DNA of 53,619 nt from Flavobacteriaceae bacterium bin25 (GCA_002238525.1 MPMN01000012.1:1-53619); one strand, 5' to 3'. Shown: positions 17,678 through 27,667, counted from the first letter of the stretch. Made by a program: numbers and translations. The notes: a model not told the origin generated them from the letters alone.

Positions 17678-18682
17678 ATGAATCAAAAACATTTTTCTTA
17701 TCTCATCCTCCTTTTGATATTTAACACTTCCCTCTTCAGCCAAAGAGATTACCCCATTATCGGAAGTGTACAAAGACTTTCAGATCAAATCAATACTCTA
17801 ATTTCACCCGATGCGACAATTCAAGAGTTGGCCTCGGGATTCTCTTGGTCAGAAGGTCCGCTTTGGGTTCATAAACTAAATGGTTTAATCTTTTCAGATG
17901 TACCTACCAATAAAGCCTACCTGTGGACAGAATCTAATGGTCTTGAAGTATTTCTCGATCCAAGTGGACACACAGACTTTGCTCCATCAAACCGAACTGC
18001 TGGAAGTAATGGATTGGCTTTAGACATTGATGGAAATTTGATTCTCTGTCAACACGGAGATAGGCGAATTGCAAAATTGACATCCTGGGACTTTCAAGAA
18101 CCACAATACCAAACAATTATTGGAACAATAGATGGTAAACGTTTCAACAGCCCCAACGATCTAGTTATAGATTCAAAAGGTCAAATCTACTTTACCGATC
18201 CCCCCTATGGATTGAAAAGACAAGATGAAGATGAATTAAAAGAAATTGAAGAAAATGGTGTATACCTCTGGAATAGAGACAAAGATGTCTTGCTTTTAGA
18301 TAGCTCTTTGACACGCCCTAACGGTATTGGCTTGGGCATAGATGAAAAAATCCTATACGTAGCTAATTCTGATAGAGACTACCCCGTTATCTTGGCGTTT
18401 GATATATCCGACGGATTACTATCTAATAAAAGAGTTTTTTTTGATGGTACCGAACTTTCTAAACTACCCCAGAACCCAGGGAATTTTGACGGTTTGAAAG
18501 TTCATTCTTCAGGAACCGTTTTTGCCACAGGACCAGGTGGGGTATTGGTTATTGATCCCGAAGGAAAGCACCTGGGAACAATTCGAACAGGAAAACCAGT
18601 AGCTAATTGTGGCTTTGGACCTAATGAGAAATACTTGTACCTAACATCTGATGACATTTTAGCCCGAATCCCCCTGCTATAG
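17678..18682 (+). CDS. SMP-30/gluconolactonase-family secreted hydrolase
   Basis: 334 residues from ATG 17678, chosen because a signal peptide (MNQKHFSYLILLLIFNTSLF then SQ) begins there; the frame is open further upstream but a promoter element lies in between. Six-bladed propeller features: SEGPLWVHKLNGLIFSDV, the metal-ligand motif FNSPNDLVIDSKGQIYFTDP, RPNGIGLG, and NFDGLKV near the end. Family members hydrolyse aldonolactones using a Ca2+/Zn2+ site. Periplasmic or exported location is predicted. It lies 8 bp upstream of a metallo-hydrolase gene and probably shares its transcript. Confidence 0.85.
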   Translation: MNQKHFSYLILLLIFNTSLFSQRDYPIIGSVQRLSDQINTLISPDATIQELASGFSWSEGPLWVHKLNGLIFSDVPTNKAYLWTESNGLEVFLDPSGHTDFAPSNRTAGSNGLALDIDGNLILCQHGDRRIAKLTSWDFQEPQYQTIIGTIDGKRFNSPNDLVIDSKGQIYFTDPPYGLKRQDEDELKEIEENGVYLWNRDKDVLLLDSSLTRPNGIGLGIDEKILYVANSDRDYPVILAFDISDGLLSNKRVFFDGTELSKLPQNPGNFDGLKVHSSGTVFATGPGGVLVIDPEGKHLGTIRTGKPVANCGFGPNEKYLYLTSDDILARIPLL

Positions 18683-18690
18683 GATAGTTT

Positions 18691-19548
18691 ATGCGCTTTC
18701 ATGTCATTGAAACTGGACACTTCAAATTAGATGGTGGAGCTATGTTTGGAGTAGTACCCAAAGTGCTCTGGCAAAGAACCAATCCAGCTGATTCCAATAA
18801 TAGAATATCCCTAACGGCCAGGTCTTTGTTGATAGCCCACCAAAATAGGTTGGTGCTAATAGATACCGGACTGGGAAACAAACAAAGCACACGATTTTTT
18901 AGCCATTATGACCGGTTTGGCCATTATAGCTTGGAACATTCAATTACCCAAGCCGGTTATACCCTAGACGAAATAACAGATGTTTTCCTCACTCATCTGC
19001 ATTTTGACCACGTAGGAGGTGCTACGGTAAGAAATAATGAAAATAAAATAGTGCCAACCTTCAAAAACGCAACCTACTGGGTGCATCAGAAACAATGGGA
19101 CTGGGCTAATAATCCAAACCCGCGAGAAAAAGCATCCTTTTTGCCTGAAAATCTTGACCCCCTATACCAAAGCGGTCAACTCCAGTTTATTAATGAAGAT
19201 TCCCAATCTGAAAATAAAAAACCATTTTTTTTCGACATTCTTTTTGTTGATGGTCATACTGAAAAACAAATGCTCCCCCTTATCACATACAAAGGACAAT
19301 CTTTTGTATTCGCCGCTGATCTAATACCGACATATGGTCATATGCCAATACCCTATATCATGGGGTATGACGTGCGTCCGTTGGTTACTATGAGTGAAAA
19401 ATTCGAATTTTTAAACATTGCCGTCTCCAAAGGATATTTTCTCTTTATGGAACACGATATCGAAAATGAAATAATTAGCTTGACTCAAACTCCAAAGGGT
19501 GTTCGTATGGCAGAAAGCTTAAAACTCTCAGACTTGTTCTCCACTTGA
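18691..19548 (+). CDS. Metallo-beta-lactamase-fold hydrolase
   Basis: 285 residues. The zinc-binding signature THLHFDHVGG is intact, with the upstream IDTGLG strand, a later DGHTEKQ (second-site His) and AADLIPTYGH (Asp ligand), then FMEHDIE at the end. No signal peptide, so it is cytosolic. Overall order resembles quorum-quenching lactonase/hydrolase relatives, but substrate cannot be assigned. It is 8 bp after the SMP-30 gene, and two lactonase-type folds side by side hint at lactone chemistry; that link is inference. Confidence 0.85.
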   Translation: MRFHVIETGHFKLDGGAMFGVVPKVLWQRTNPADSNNRISLTARSLLIAHQNRLVLIDTGLGNKQSTRFFSHYDRFGHYSLEHSITQAGYTLDEITDVFLTHLHFDHVGGATVRNNENKIVPTFKNATYWVHQKQWDWANNPNPREKASFLPENLDPLYQSGQLQFINEDSQSENKKPFFFDILFVDGHTEKQMLPLITYKGQSFVFAADLIPTYGHMPIPYIMGYDVRPLVTMSEKFEFLNIAVSKGYFLFMEHDIENEIISLTQTPKGVRMAESLKLSDLFST

Positions 19549-19629
19549 GCAATGTCATTTGTTACACCAATTTTCAGAACTTGTTTCTTACCATATTTTA
19601 CCTTTGCTTTTTTAGTTAAAACCACATCC

Positions 19630-21213
19630 ATGAAAGAAAGACTTCATCTGGGATTATTTTTTGTACTGAGCTTATGTATTTCTTGCAGCTCACTAAAAAA
19701 CATCAAACTTGATCCTATCCTATTAGCCGAAAACTCCAAAATTCAAAAAAAAGAAGCCCTTTCGGAGCACCAACTTCAATACTGGCACCTTTTGGATATT
19801 GTGGCCGATAGCATCCCCGGAATGAGTGTTTTGAAAAGTTATGATGAAATTCTCATGCAAAAAGAAGGGAAAAAAGTTGTTGTAGCGATTATTGACTCAG
19901 GGGTAGATATTGGCCATCCCTGTCTAAATGAATCTATCTGGATAAATAGAGATGAAATTCCCGAGAACGGACTAGACGATGACAACAACGGATATGTTGA
20001 TGATATTCATGGGTGGAATTTTTTAGGAAATGCAGAAAAAGAAAATCTTGAAATAGTCAGGCTACTCAAAAAATCTCCACAACAGAGTCAAGAATACATC
20101 GAATATAAAGCCATAGTTGATTCAAAAATTGCGGAACTGGATCCCCAAATCAACATGATTGGTACTATGTATAAAGATGTCAAATCTGCAGACAGCATTG
20201 TCCAAAAAGTATTGGGCTCACCAAACTATTCGGTTGAAGATCTAGAACGTATTGACTCAGAAGATTCTCAGATAACACAAGCAGTAGCTCTTTTGAAATA
20301 TATGGATCAGAATAGCTTCGACATAGATGATCTAAAAGAATATAAAGATTACCTCCATACCCAAAAAAAATACCATTACAATGTAGATTACGAAGGCCGT
20401 TCGATCGTTGGGGACGACCCGGACGATTTTGTGGATAGAGATTATGGAGATAACCGTGTTACTGGTCCAGAAAATAGTGATAACTCCCATGGAACGCATG
20501 TAAGTGGCATCGTACTTTTTTCTTGTCATCCAAAAATCAATCCAAATGTCGAAATCATGGTTCTACGAGCCGTACCCGATGGCGATGAATACGATAAAGA
20601 TGTAGCCCTGGCAATCAATTATGCAGTAGATAATGGTGCTCAAATCATCAATACTAGTTTTGGAAAATCCTATTCTCCGAATCCCCAATGGGTTTATGAT
20701 GCTTTAAAGCATGCATCTGAAAATGATGTTTTGGTAATCAATGCAGCAGGGAATGACGGTGCCAACATCAATCATGATCAGAAACCCAACTATATTAGAG
20801 ACCACATTGATGGAGTAGAATTTGTTGAAAATTTTATTACTGTAGGTGCTACATCCTTGAATTATAACCCACAGCAGGTAGCTTCTTTTTCTAATTATGG
20901 AGACAGCGAGGTAGATCTCTTTGCTCCTGGGCAAGAAATTTTCTCGGCTTTACCCGACGGTAAAAAAGATTTTCAAAGCGGCACCTCAATGGCTGCACCA
21001 AATGTCACCGCTATAGCTGCTGTCATTAGATCTTACTATCCTAAACTAAAGGCTCCTGAAATCAAGTCTATATTGATGACTTCGGGTGTCCCCCTTCACA
21101 ATCCACTGAACAAACCCTCGAGTGAAGAAGTGATAGACCCTAAAGAGATCGCACGATCGCCAAAGTTGGTTAATTTGTACAATGCTTTGATTCAATCTAG
21201 TACTTCAAAATGA
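19630..21213 (+). CDS. Subtilisin-like serine protease (S8 family) lipoprotein
   Basis: 527 residues from ATG 19630, where a lipoprotein signal starts (MKERLHLGLFFVLSLCISC). The frame is open from 19552 but the signal fixes the start. Catalytic triad: Asp89 (AIIDSGVD), His287 (NSHGTHVSGI), Ser453 (GTSMAAP). The Asp-His interval is about 200 residues, far longer than in subtilisin; such inserts are known in Bacteroidota S8 enzymes. The protein is probably anchored to the envelope. The stop overlaps the next ATG (ATGA), coupling it to the M1 peptidase. Confidence 0.9.
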   Translation: MKERLHLGLFFVLSLCISCSSLKNIKLDPILLAENSKIQKKEALSEHQLQYWHLLDIVADSIPGMSVLKSYDEILMQKEGKKVVVAIIDSGVDIGHPCLNESIWINRDEIPENGLDDDNNGYVDDIHGWNFLGNAEKENLEIVRLLKKSPQQSQEYIEYKAIVDSKIAELDPQINMIGTMYKDVKSADSIVQKVLGSPNYSVEDLERIDSEDSQITQAVALLKYMDQNSFDIDDLKEYKDYLHTQKKYHYNVDYEGRSIVGDDPDDFVDRDYGDNRVTGPENSDNSHGTHVSGIVLFSCHPKINPNVEIMVLRAVPDGDEYDKDVALAINYAVDNGAQIINTSFGKSYSPNPQWVYDALKHASENDVLVINAAGNDGANINHDQKPNYIRDHIDGVEFVENFITVGATSLNYNPQQVASFSNYGDSEVDLFAPGQEIFSALPDGKKDFQSGTSMAAPNVTAIAAVIRSYYPKLKAPEIKSILMTSGVPLHNPLNKPSSEEVIDPKEIARSPKLVNLYNALIQSSTSK

Positions 21214-23033
21214 AACAACTGCTTTATATTCTTCCTTTCTTACTGAGTGCTTATGCCACCTCACAGTTAGTCCATTGGCAACAATATGTTGACTATACCA
21301 TGTTTGTAGATATTGATGTAGAGACCCATCAGTATAAAGGGACTCAGGAGGTCATTTATACCAATAACTCTCCAGACAGAATCGACAAGGTTTTTTATCA
21401 CCTATACTTCAATGCCTTTCAACCTGGAAGCCAAATGGCGGTCCGCATCAAATCTTCCCCAGACCCCAATGGACGATTTCGTGTTGATTTGGATTCCCTA
21501 TCGCCAAATCAGCAAGGATGGTTGGTGGTTTCTGATTTGAAACAGGACGGAAAAATCCTCAAACCCTATCTCTCAGAGACTATTCTTGAAGTGCCCCTGA
21601 GCAAAGCTTTAGAAAGTGGAGAGTCAACCACACTTACACTTAATTTTCGAGGGCAAGTCCCTGATGTGATTAGAAGGGCGGGGAAAAATTCTTCCGAAGG
21701 AGTTGCTTATTCTATGGCACAGTGGTTTCCCAAAATAGCCCAGTATGATTATCAAGGCTGGAATACTGCACCTTATTTGGGACGTGAATTTCATAGTGTT
21801 TGGGGAAATTTTGATGTTAAACTCCGAATTGATTCTAACTATACGCTTGCGGCCACCGGTTTGCTTCAAAACCCTCATGAAATAGGACATGGGTATTCAG
21901 ATTCTGCCAAACAAAAAATTGACGACGGAAAATTGACCTGGCATTTTAAAGCGGAAAAAGTTCTTGATTTCACATGGGCAGCTGATCCGGATTATATTCA
22001 TGATACCTACCAAGGAGAAAATGATGTTACTCTACGCTTTTTCTATAAAGACAATCCCGAAATCATCCAAAATTGGAAAAAACTTCAACCCCTTACGGCA
22101 AAAATGCTCTCTTATTTTAATGAACATCTTGGGCAATATCCCTATAAAGAGTATAATGTGGTTCAAGGAGGCGATGGAGGAATGGAATACTCAATGCTGA
22201 CCTTGATAACAGGAAATCGACCATTTGGCAGTTTGGTTGGAGTTACTTGTCATGAATTGGCACACAGTTGGTTTCAACACCATTTAGCTACCAACGAAAT
22301 GAAGCACGAGTGGATGGATGAGGGATTCACGGTATATATTTCTACTCTGGCGATGAATGATGTTTTTGCTACTGAAAAAAGCGACTTTCCCCTATCTAGA
22401 TCTTATCAGAGTTATTTCGCGCTTGTTGATTCTGGTGTAGAAGAGCCACAATCAACAGATGCAAATCGGTATGAGTATAATTTCGCTTATGAACGAACAG
22501 CATACAGCAAGGGCAGTGTTTTTTTGTCGCAGCTTGGGCACATCATCGGGCCGAAAAAATTAGCTGAAAGCTTAAAGCAATATGTCTCAGATTTTGGCTT
22601 TAAACACCCCTTTCCGGATGATTTCCGAAGGGTAGTAGAGAGGGTTTCAGGCATTCATTTGCAATGGTACCTAACCGACTGGACCCAAACTATTAAGACT
22701 ATTGATTATAAAATTGATGAAGTTGTTGATGGAGGGAGTCAGACGTATGTGAAACTCGAAAGAATGGGGCAGATGCCAATGCCGTTAGATGTTTTGGTAA
22801 GCTTTAGTGATGGAAGCCAACAAATTCATTATATACCGATTCCATTGATGCGTGGCGAGAAAGAAAATCACTATGGTTCAAAATTTATTTTAGAAAAAGA
22901 CTGGCCATGGGCATATCCTGACTATACCTTTATTGTTAATAGACCAAAAGACGAAATAGTTAGTGTGGACCTGAATCCAACAAAACTGGTAGCCGATATC
23001 AACCCAGATAACAATACTTACCAGAAAATATAA
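21210..23033 (+). CDS. M1-family zinc metallopeptidase, secreted
   Basis: 607 residues. A signal peptide (MKQLLYILPFLLSAYATS) precedes an aminopeptidase N-like beta domain. Zinc site: HELAH at 348-352 with the third ligand Glu371 in WMDEGF, exactly 18 residues on as in gluzincins. The exopeptidase motif reads GGMEY where classical M1 enzymes have GAMEN. No ERAP-like C-terminal domain is evident. It is coupled to the subtilase by an ATGA overlap, so the pair may work together on peptides at the cell surface. Confidence 0.9.
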   Translation: MKQLLYILPFLLSAYATSQLVHWQQYVDYTMFVDIDVETHQYKGTQEVIYTNNSPDRIDKVFYHLYFNAFQPGSQMAVRIKSSPDPNGRFRVDLDSLSPNQQGWLVVSDLKQDGKILKPYLSETILEVPLSKALESGESTTLTLNFRGQVPDVIRRAGKNSSEGVAYSMAQWFPKIAQYDYQGWNTAPYLGREFHSVWGNFDVKLRIDSNYTLAATGLLQNPHEIGHGYSDSAKQKIDDGKLTWHFKAEKVLDFTWAADPDYIHDTYQGENDVTLRFFYKDNPEIIQNWKKLQPLTAKMLSYFNEHLGQYPYKEYNVVQGGDGGMEYSMLTLITGNRPFGSLVGVTCHELAHSWFQHHLATNEMKHEWMDEGFTVYISTLAMNDVFATEKSDFPLSRSYQSYFALVDSGVEEPQSTDANRYEYNFAYERTAYSKGSVFLSQLGHIIGPKKLAESLKQYVSDFGFKHPFPDDFRRVVERVSGIHLQWYLTDWTQTIKTIDYKIDEVVDGGSQTYVKLERMGQMPMPLDVLVSFSDGSQQIHYIPIPLMRGEKENHYGSKFILEKDWPWAYPDYTFIVNRPKDEIVSVDLNPTKLVADINPDNNTYQKI

Positions 23034-23297
23034 TCCAATTGGTTCTAATGCACATTGTGTGTTTTATCAATCATCATTGACTGTTGTTGATGTACTATCA
23101 ACCAAAACAATAAGCAAAAACCATAGACCACCTTCTCTTTTAAACTCTGTCCCAGCACTCATCCACTCACTTTTAGCAGAATGGAATTATCTGACCCTCT
23201 GAGAGGGAGCAACTATATTAGTCAATGTGCTAAAAAATGACCTTAAATATATTGCGCATATGATGTTAAGTGTACGGTTATTAACCCCTAAAACCAA

Positions 23298-24812
23298 TCA
23301 TATGAAGGATTTATTTTGTTTTATGTTTAATTCATCAAATCGAAGTATGACATTTTCATCGGAACTAAATGCATTACATGATGATAAATAAGTTTCTATT
23401 TTATTCTTTTTTTCGGCGTGAATAGTATGAGAAAAAGATTGGGCTCTTTGGAGCATCTTGACATAAACTTCGGGATTTTGTTTTCTACTCAAAACCCGCA
23501 AAGAACCTAAATAATCTTCTCTATAGACTATTGGTATCAACACCTTGCTATGATTTGCGTTGACCAGCTCTGCGTTCATCATTATTCGGGACATTCTACC
23601 ATTCCCATCCAAAAATGGATGGGTTTCACTTATCATGAATTTCATATAAGCTGCCTTAGCAAAAGGATGTTTTAATGCTCTGTAATAGTCAAATCCTTTA
23701 ATCAATGTCCCTCTCACTAAATTTAAATCCACAAAATGTGTCTCACCAGCTTGATTGTTCCTATCTTTAAATTCACCTGGATTATTCTGTTTTCTGTGTT
23801 TGAATAATAGAGCATGCCTGTATTTTAAGATATGAAGCAATTCTTCTGATGTGGATGGAGTAATGGACATCTCTTTTTTGTCACTTACAATCTTATAAGT
23901 TCCCAATAAATCATGAGAATTCTCATGATTTATTGGCATGGGAATTCCTGTTTTTACGATGGTCTTGGCATCGTCTAAGTCAAAAACAATTCCTTCGATG
24001 TAATTGGAAAAATAAGTCTCATAAAAAGCAAAATTTTTGAATGCCTTTTCTGTGATATTTCTATCAAGTAAATCTTTAAATTCTAATTGTTTTAAGTGTC
24101 GAAAAAGACCTTCAAATAATCTTAATCTATGATTATCATAAGGAAGACCAAAAGCCCTTGCTAAAGCGATAGGAGAAGATAATATCTTGGAAGGTTTGGA
24201 AGTAAATAAAGCACCTAATAATTGATTTAATTGTTTAAATTCTCTAGTCATATTTAATTGATTAGAAATTGTTTTACAATTATCTCTGAATTCATTTAAT
24301 CCGTCTTCTCCTCTTATCCTGATGATTTGATCCAATTTTTCTTCCAATGTTGTTCGTGGTATAATTTTAGATTGAGGACCCCGTTTTTTAGATGTTTGTA
24401 GATTTTCCAAAAAAGATCTTTCTTGACTAGAAGCATATAAGTTGCCGATAAACTTCATGTCTGTATCTAAAGCCCTATTTCCTTTTAATAAATGAATGGT
24501 TACTCCAGGTAATAATATGTTTTTGGTATAAGTGTAAGTAAGAAAAATATCTCCTGTGCTCGTAGGTTTATATTCCAATGCAGAACGATGACTTAAAATT
24601 GCATTGGGATAATGATGACTTAAAACAGTAAAAAGGTTTTTCCGTATAATATCTTGGGGAGCATCTTCGAGATTAGATGTATAAATACGAGGAGCAATTT
24701 TCCTTATTAATCCCTGTTTTTTCCATTTTAAAAATCTTTGGTTTAAACCATTATTATTAGACGGAAAAATGATTTCTGGTATGCTTGATAAAGATGTTTG
24801 TTTTTTTCTCAT
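23298..24812 (-). CDS. Fic-family AMPylator with AbiEi-like N-terminal domain
   Basis: 504 residues. Residues about 10-130 resemble AbiEi antitoxin/transcriptional regulator winged-helix proteins (GLIRKIAPRIYTS, AILSHRSALEY, GVTIHLLKG). The C-terminal half is a Fic domain with the complete active loop HPFLDGNGR (398-406). An upstream helix carries SNYIEG (269-274), matching the inhibitory (S/T)xxxE(G/N) motif, with Glu273 expected to block productive ATP binding. This makes it a class II, self-inhibited Fic protein. A DNA-binding-like domain joined to an AMPylator suggests autoregulation, and a duplicated AT-rich block lies just upstream of its start (24844-25009). The gap 23034-23297 holds only a small GC hairpin near 23205. 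Confidence 0.85.
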   Translation of the reverse strand: MRKKQTSLSSIPEIIFPSNNNGLNQRFLKWKKQGLIRKIAPRIYTSNLEDAPQDIIRKNLFTVLSHHYPNAILSHRSALEYKPTSTGDIFLTYTYTKNILLPGVTIHLLKGNRALDTDMKFIGNLYASSQERSFLENLQTSKKRGPQSKIIPRTTLEEKLDQIIRIRGEDGLNEFRDNCKTISNQLNMTREFKQLNQLLGALFTSKPSKILSSPIALARAFGLPYDNHRLRLFEGLFRHLKQLEFKDLLDRNITEKAFKNFAFYETYFSNYIEGIVFDLDDAKTIVKTGIPMPINHENSHDLLGTYKIVSDKKEMSITPSTSEELLHILKYRHALLFKHRKQNNPGEFKDRNNQAGETHFVDLNLVRGTLIKGFDYYRALKHPFAKAAYMKFMISETHPFLDGNGRMSRIMMNAELVNANHSKVLIPIVYREDYLGSLRVLSRKQNPEVYVKMLQRAQSFSHTIHAEKKNKIETYLSSCNAFSSDENVILRFDELNIKQNKSFI

Positions 24813-24843
24813 TATTACAAATTATTGAATAGACAAAATTACA

Positions 24844-25009
24844 TTTTTTGCATTTAAAAAACTATTTTTGACATTTATTTTATATTATAACTCAAAAAAC
24901 AACCTTTTTTAGATTTATAAAAGCTTAAGAGCCTAAAAAAGCTTGTTTTTTGTATTTAAAAACCATTTTTGAAATTTATTTCATATTATAACCCAAAAAC
25001 AACCTTTTT
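24844..25009. repeat. Duplicated ~65-bp AT-rich block upstream of the Fic gene
   Basis: 24844-24909 and 24945-25009 are direct repeats sharing TATTTTTGACATTTATTT or TTTTTGAAATTTATTT, TATTATAACYCAAAAA and ACAACCTTTTT, about 101 bp apart. They sit directly before the Fic start and could be paired operators. Confidence 0.6.
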
Positions 25010-25011
25010 CG

Positions 25012-25522
25012 TCAATGACCAATCCAGAAAGCAGAAAATTTAGGGGTGCATTTTGTAAAATTCGGAAGTTGGTTTTTGGATTGATTGGTGAATTTAGAAA
25101 AGTTAGAACAATCGGTTACTGCTTCTACTGTCCATTGACTAAGATCTTGTTTAAAGACACCTATAAACATCTGATACATATCGGTTACCTTGTAGGTATC
25201 CCATGTACTGATATCTTCGTTTAATTTGGGGTAATTGGAAGAACAGTACCCCATATCTGTTACTAAGGTGGTGACTATTTGGTTGAGTTTTGTTTTATCC
25301 TCATTGACTTTTCTCCTCAGCAAATCATTATCCACAATGGTGTATTCAACGGTTCCCCTATTATCATCAGGTGACGCACCTGCATAGTCTATCCATCCTT
25401 TTCCCCACTAATTCTGATCCATTTTCTATAAAATCACTTTTTATTTTTACCGTAATTCCATTTTCATCCAATTCAATAGGGATTGAATAATTGATTAGTT
25501 TATGATTGTACCATACAATCAA
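25012..25522 (-). pseudogene. Decayed BspA/DUF285 surface-repeat gene fragment
   Basis: The minus strand carries, in two frames, IELDENGITVKIKSDF, then TVEYTIVDNDLLRRKVN, VTTLVTDMG and repeats such as DISTWDTYKVTDMYQMF and DLSQWTVEAVTD. The order LDxNGxTV ... VDxxLL ... VTDM followed by DUF285 repeats is the same as in the large intact gene at 50072 onward. A frameshift near 25400 and loss of both ends mark it as a remnant. It is a second member of the same surface-protein family. Confidence 0.65.
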
Positions 25523-25849
25523 TTTTCAACTTTTGGTCTTATTTTCTAATATAATAAAGAATTTAGATATTCTGTACATTGTTTAGTTTCTTCACCCATA
25601 ACTATGGAGACGTATAGATCGTAAGATCAGGTGCATTATATTTGTTCCGGTGATAATAACATAAACAATAAGATACCAAAACAAGAGGGAATAAACAAGT
25701 ATTTCATTTGAAAAAATTGTAGGTTGTCCTTTCAGAACTACGAGAACGTTTAATCGTTAAACATCCATAAAGGGTATAGTCCAACAATTCTGTATGTGTA
25801 TAATCGGGACAATTTATAGTAATTTCTCATTCGTCTAAAGTGCAGTAGA

Positions 25850-26194
25850 ATCATCCAATTTACTATCCAGATACATAGATTAAAGGGAAAACGAAACATC
25901 CAAGCCCTATTTTCAGATGGGAAGCGTATTTCTTCATCTAGCATTCAGATCATTTACAGAACCAAGCCAGATCAAAATAAATGCTGTTTTTCAGTTGGTG
26001 TCCCTAAAATGCACATACCTCATAGCGTCAATCGCAATAGATTGAAACGTCTTTTACGAGAGGCTTTTAGAGATTTAGGTAAATGTCAAAAAGAAATTCC
26101 ACCTGGTGATTATTTTATTCTTTATAGAGGGGGAAAGAAACCAAATTTTAATGACTTAAGGAAAGTTATTTCTGATTTGATAAATGATATTTAG
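25850..26194 (+). CDS. rnpA: Ribonuclease P protein component, with no ATG start
   Basis: About 114 residues with LKGKRNIQALFSDGKRISSS, CCFSVGVPK and the hallmark SVNRNRLKRLLREAFR (RNxxKRxxRE), so the RNA-binding core of RnpA is complete. The frame is open from 25823. The only candidate starts that give a normal N-terminus are ATC/ATT/ATA codons (ATC 25850 or 25853, ATT 25829); an ATG occurs only at 26009, which would delete the N-terminal half. Either a rare start is used or the original start was lost. RnpA assists the RNase P RNA in 5' tRNA processing and is usually essential. A TATATTTG element lies at 25637-25644. Confidence 0.75.
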   Translation: MIQFTIQIHRLKGKRNIQALFSDGKRISSSSIQIIYRTKPDQNKCCFSVGVPKMHIPHSVNRNRLKRLLREAFRDLGKCQKEIPPGDYFILYRGGKKPNFNDLRKVISDLINDI

Positions 26195-26198
26195 TCAT

Positions 26199-26660
26199 TT
26201 ACATAGTAGTCCATTTATAATACATGGTACAATGTGGGATTCCGTCTTCTACATAATCTTCTCCCTCATAAACAAAACCACACTTTTCATAGAAATTTTG
26301 CAGACGTTTTTGAGCTGCGATTTTAATATCTGCTTTTGGTGAACAAATTTTCGCTTGTTCTATCGCTTGATTCATCAAATCATACGCTAGGCCTTTTCCC
26401 CTAAAATCTTTGACGATCATTACCCTACTGATTAAACTCAAACCATCAGTAGTGTTTTTGTCCTTATGAATTCGAGCATATGCTACACACCTATTATCAT
26501 GTATCAACAATAGATGAAGTGCATCATAGTCATTTCCATCCAAGTCCATAAAAGGACAATTTTGTTCGACTATGAATACCTCCATTCTTAATTGTAAAAT
26601 CATATAGAGTTCTCTCGAAGAAAACTCATCAAATGACTTGACTGAATATTTCAGTCTCAA
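26199..26660 (-). CDS. GNAT acetyltransferase, ElaA-like
   Basis: 153 residues. ElaA-type features: LYMILQLRMEVFIVEQNCPF followed by MDLDGNDYDALHLL, then VAYARI, SRVMIVKDFRGKGLAYDLM (acetyl-CoA binding R/QxxGxG/A loop) and a C-terminal FYEKCGFVYEGEDYVEDGIP with HCTM. The substrate of this family is not established. It overlaps rpiB by 4 bp and follows it in a two-gene operon. Confidence 0.85.
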   Translation of the reverse strand: MRLKYSVKSFDEFSSRELYMILQLRMEVFIVEQNCPFMDLDGNDYDALHLLLIHDNRCVAYARIHKDKNTTDGLSLISRVMIVKDFRGKGLAYDLMNQAIEQAKICSPKADIKIAAQKRLQNFYEKCGFVYEGEDYVEDGIPHCTMYYKWTTM

Positions 26661-27091
26661 ACGGCGTCTATTTTATCTATTCTTCGCTTGTGTCTCCCTC
26701 CCTCAAATTGAGTTTTCAAAAAAACCTCAACCATTTTCTCCGCATCTTCAGGTTCTACAAATCGAGCGGGCAGACTTAGGATATTGGCATCATTGTGTTC
26801 TCTAGCTAGTTTCGCCAAAACAATACTCCAACACACTGCTGCTCTAATTCCAGAATATCTATTTGCAGTTATTGCAGCACCATTTCCACTACCACAAATA
26901 ATCAGACCCTTTGAATGTTGATTTTGTTGGACTGCTTCGGCTACCCTTCTTATAATGTCAGGATAGTCAACACTTTTTTCAGAATCAGTACCAAAATCTA
27001 TAATATCAATATCCATTCTCTGCTCTATCTGCTTAACCAGACTCTCTTTAAGTCTGTAACCTGCATGATCAGAACCGATATAAAGATTCAT
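26657..27091 (-). CDS. rpiB: Ribose-5-phosphate isomerase B
   Basis: 144 residues, normal length for the RpiB/LacAB family. It has the opening YIGSDHAGYRLK, then DFGTDSEKSVDYPD, ICGSGNGAAITANR (active-site Cys in the CGSGNG loop) and REHNDANILSLPAR. It interconverts ribulose 5-phosphate and ribose 5-phosphate in the pentose phosphate pathway. First gene of a minus-strand pair with the ElaA-like gene. The following 27092-27667 gap is AT-rich with no gene I can support. Confidence 0.9.
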   Translation of the reverse strand: MNLYIGSDHAGYRLKESLVKQIEQRMDIDIIDFGTDSEKSVDYPDIIRRVAEAVQQNQHSKGLIICGSGNGAAITANRYSGIRAAVCWSIVLAKLAREHNDANILSLPARFVEPEDAEKMVEVFLKTQFEGGRHKRRIDKIDAV

Positions 27092-27667
27092 GTTTTCGTC
27101 ATTAGCAAATTTGATTTGCCCTGCAATTTAAGGGTTAAATTCTATGTTAAAAACTTGTATTAAATTTTTCATAAAAATTAATTGATATCTGGATAAAACA
27201 TGCTATTATTCATTTTGACCAAATAATAAAATTTAGTATTTGATATTTATTCCACAATTCAATACACATACTTTAGATAAATTATATCCTTTAGGGTAAA
27301 CCTCGGAATGTGCAATTCTAAATTTAACATAAAAAGGAATTCCCAGTTTTGTATCCTACTATATGGAGATTTCATGTCATGTACTATGTGGAATTCATTG
27401 TTGAATTCATCACAAATTTTTTCTTTATATAAGTAAATATAGATTACTTTTGGACATTTGAACATACCTAATAATAATAACCCCCAGATCTTAAATTTTA
27501 AATTTTATTTTCATGATGTCAGAAAAATATGAATTTTTCTGGTTTCGAATTCAAAGTTCATATTTTGGTTAATTAGAAGTGAGTTACCTAAAAGAACAAG
27601 ATACATTCAAAGGTAAGGATGGAGAATATGGATTATTGGGAATGAAAAATAGATTAAGAGAAAAATA

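Noticed and set aside
23200-23220. CCCTC-TGA-GAGGG hairpin between the M1 peptidase and Fic genes as a bidirectional terminator
   Set aside because: The stem is only 5 bp and no T-run follows on either strand.
25328-25336. Perfect DnaA-box sequence TTATCCACA
   Set aside because: It is single and lies in the coding remnant of a BspA gene. No cluster of boxes or AT-rich unwinding region is nearby, so it does not mark oriC.
27259-27465. 68-codon minus-strand frame between rpiB and RNase R
   Set aside because: Composition reflects AT-rich intergenic DNA; no motif or conserved neighbour.
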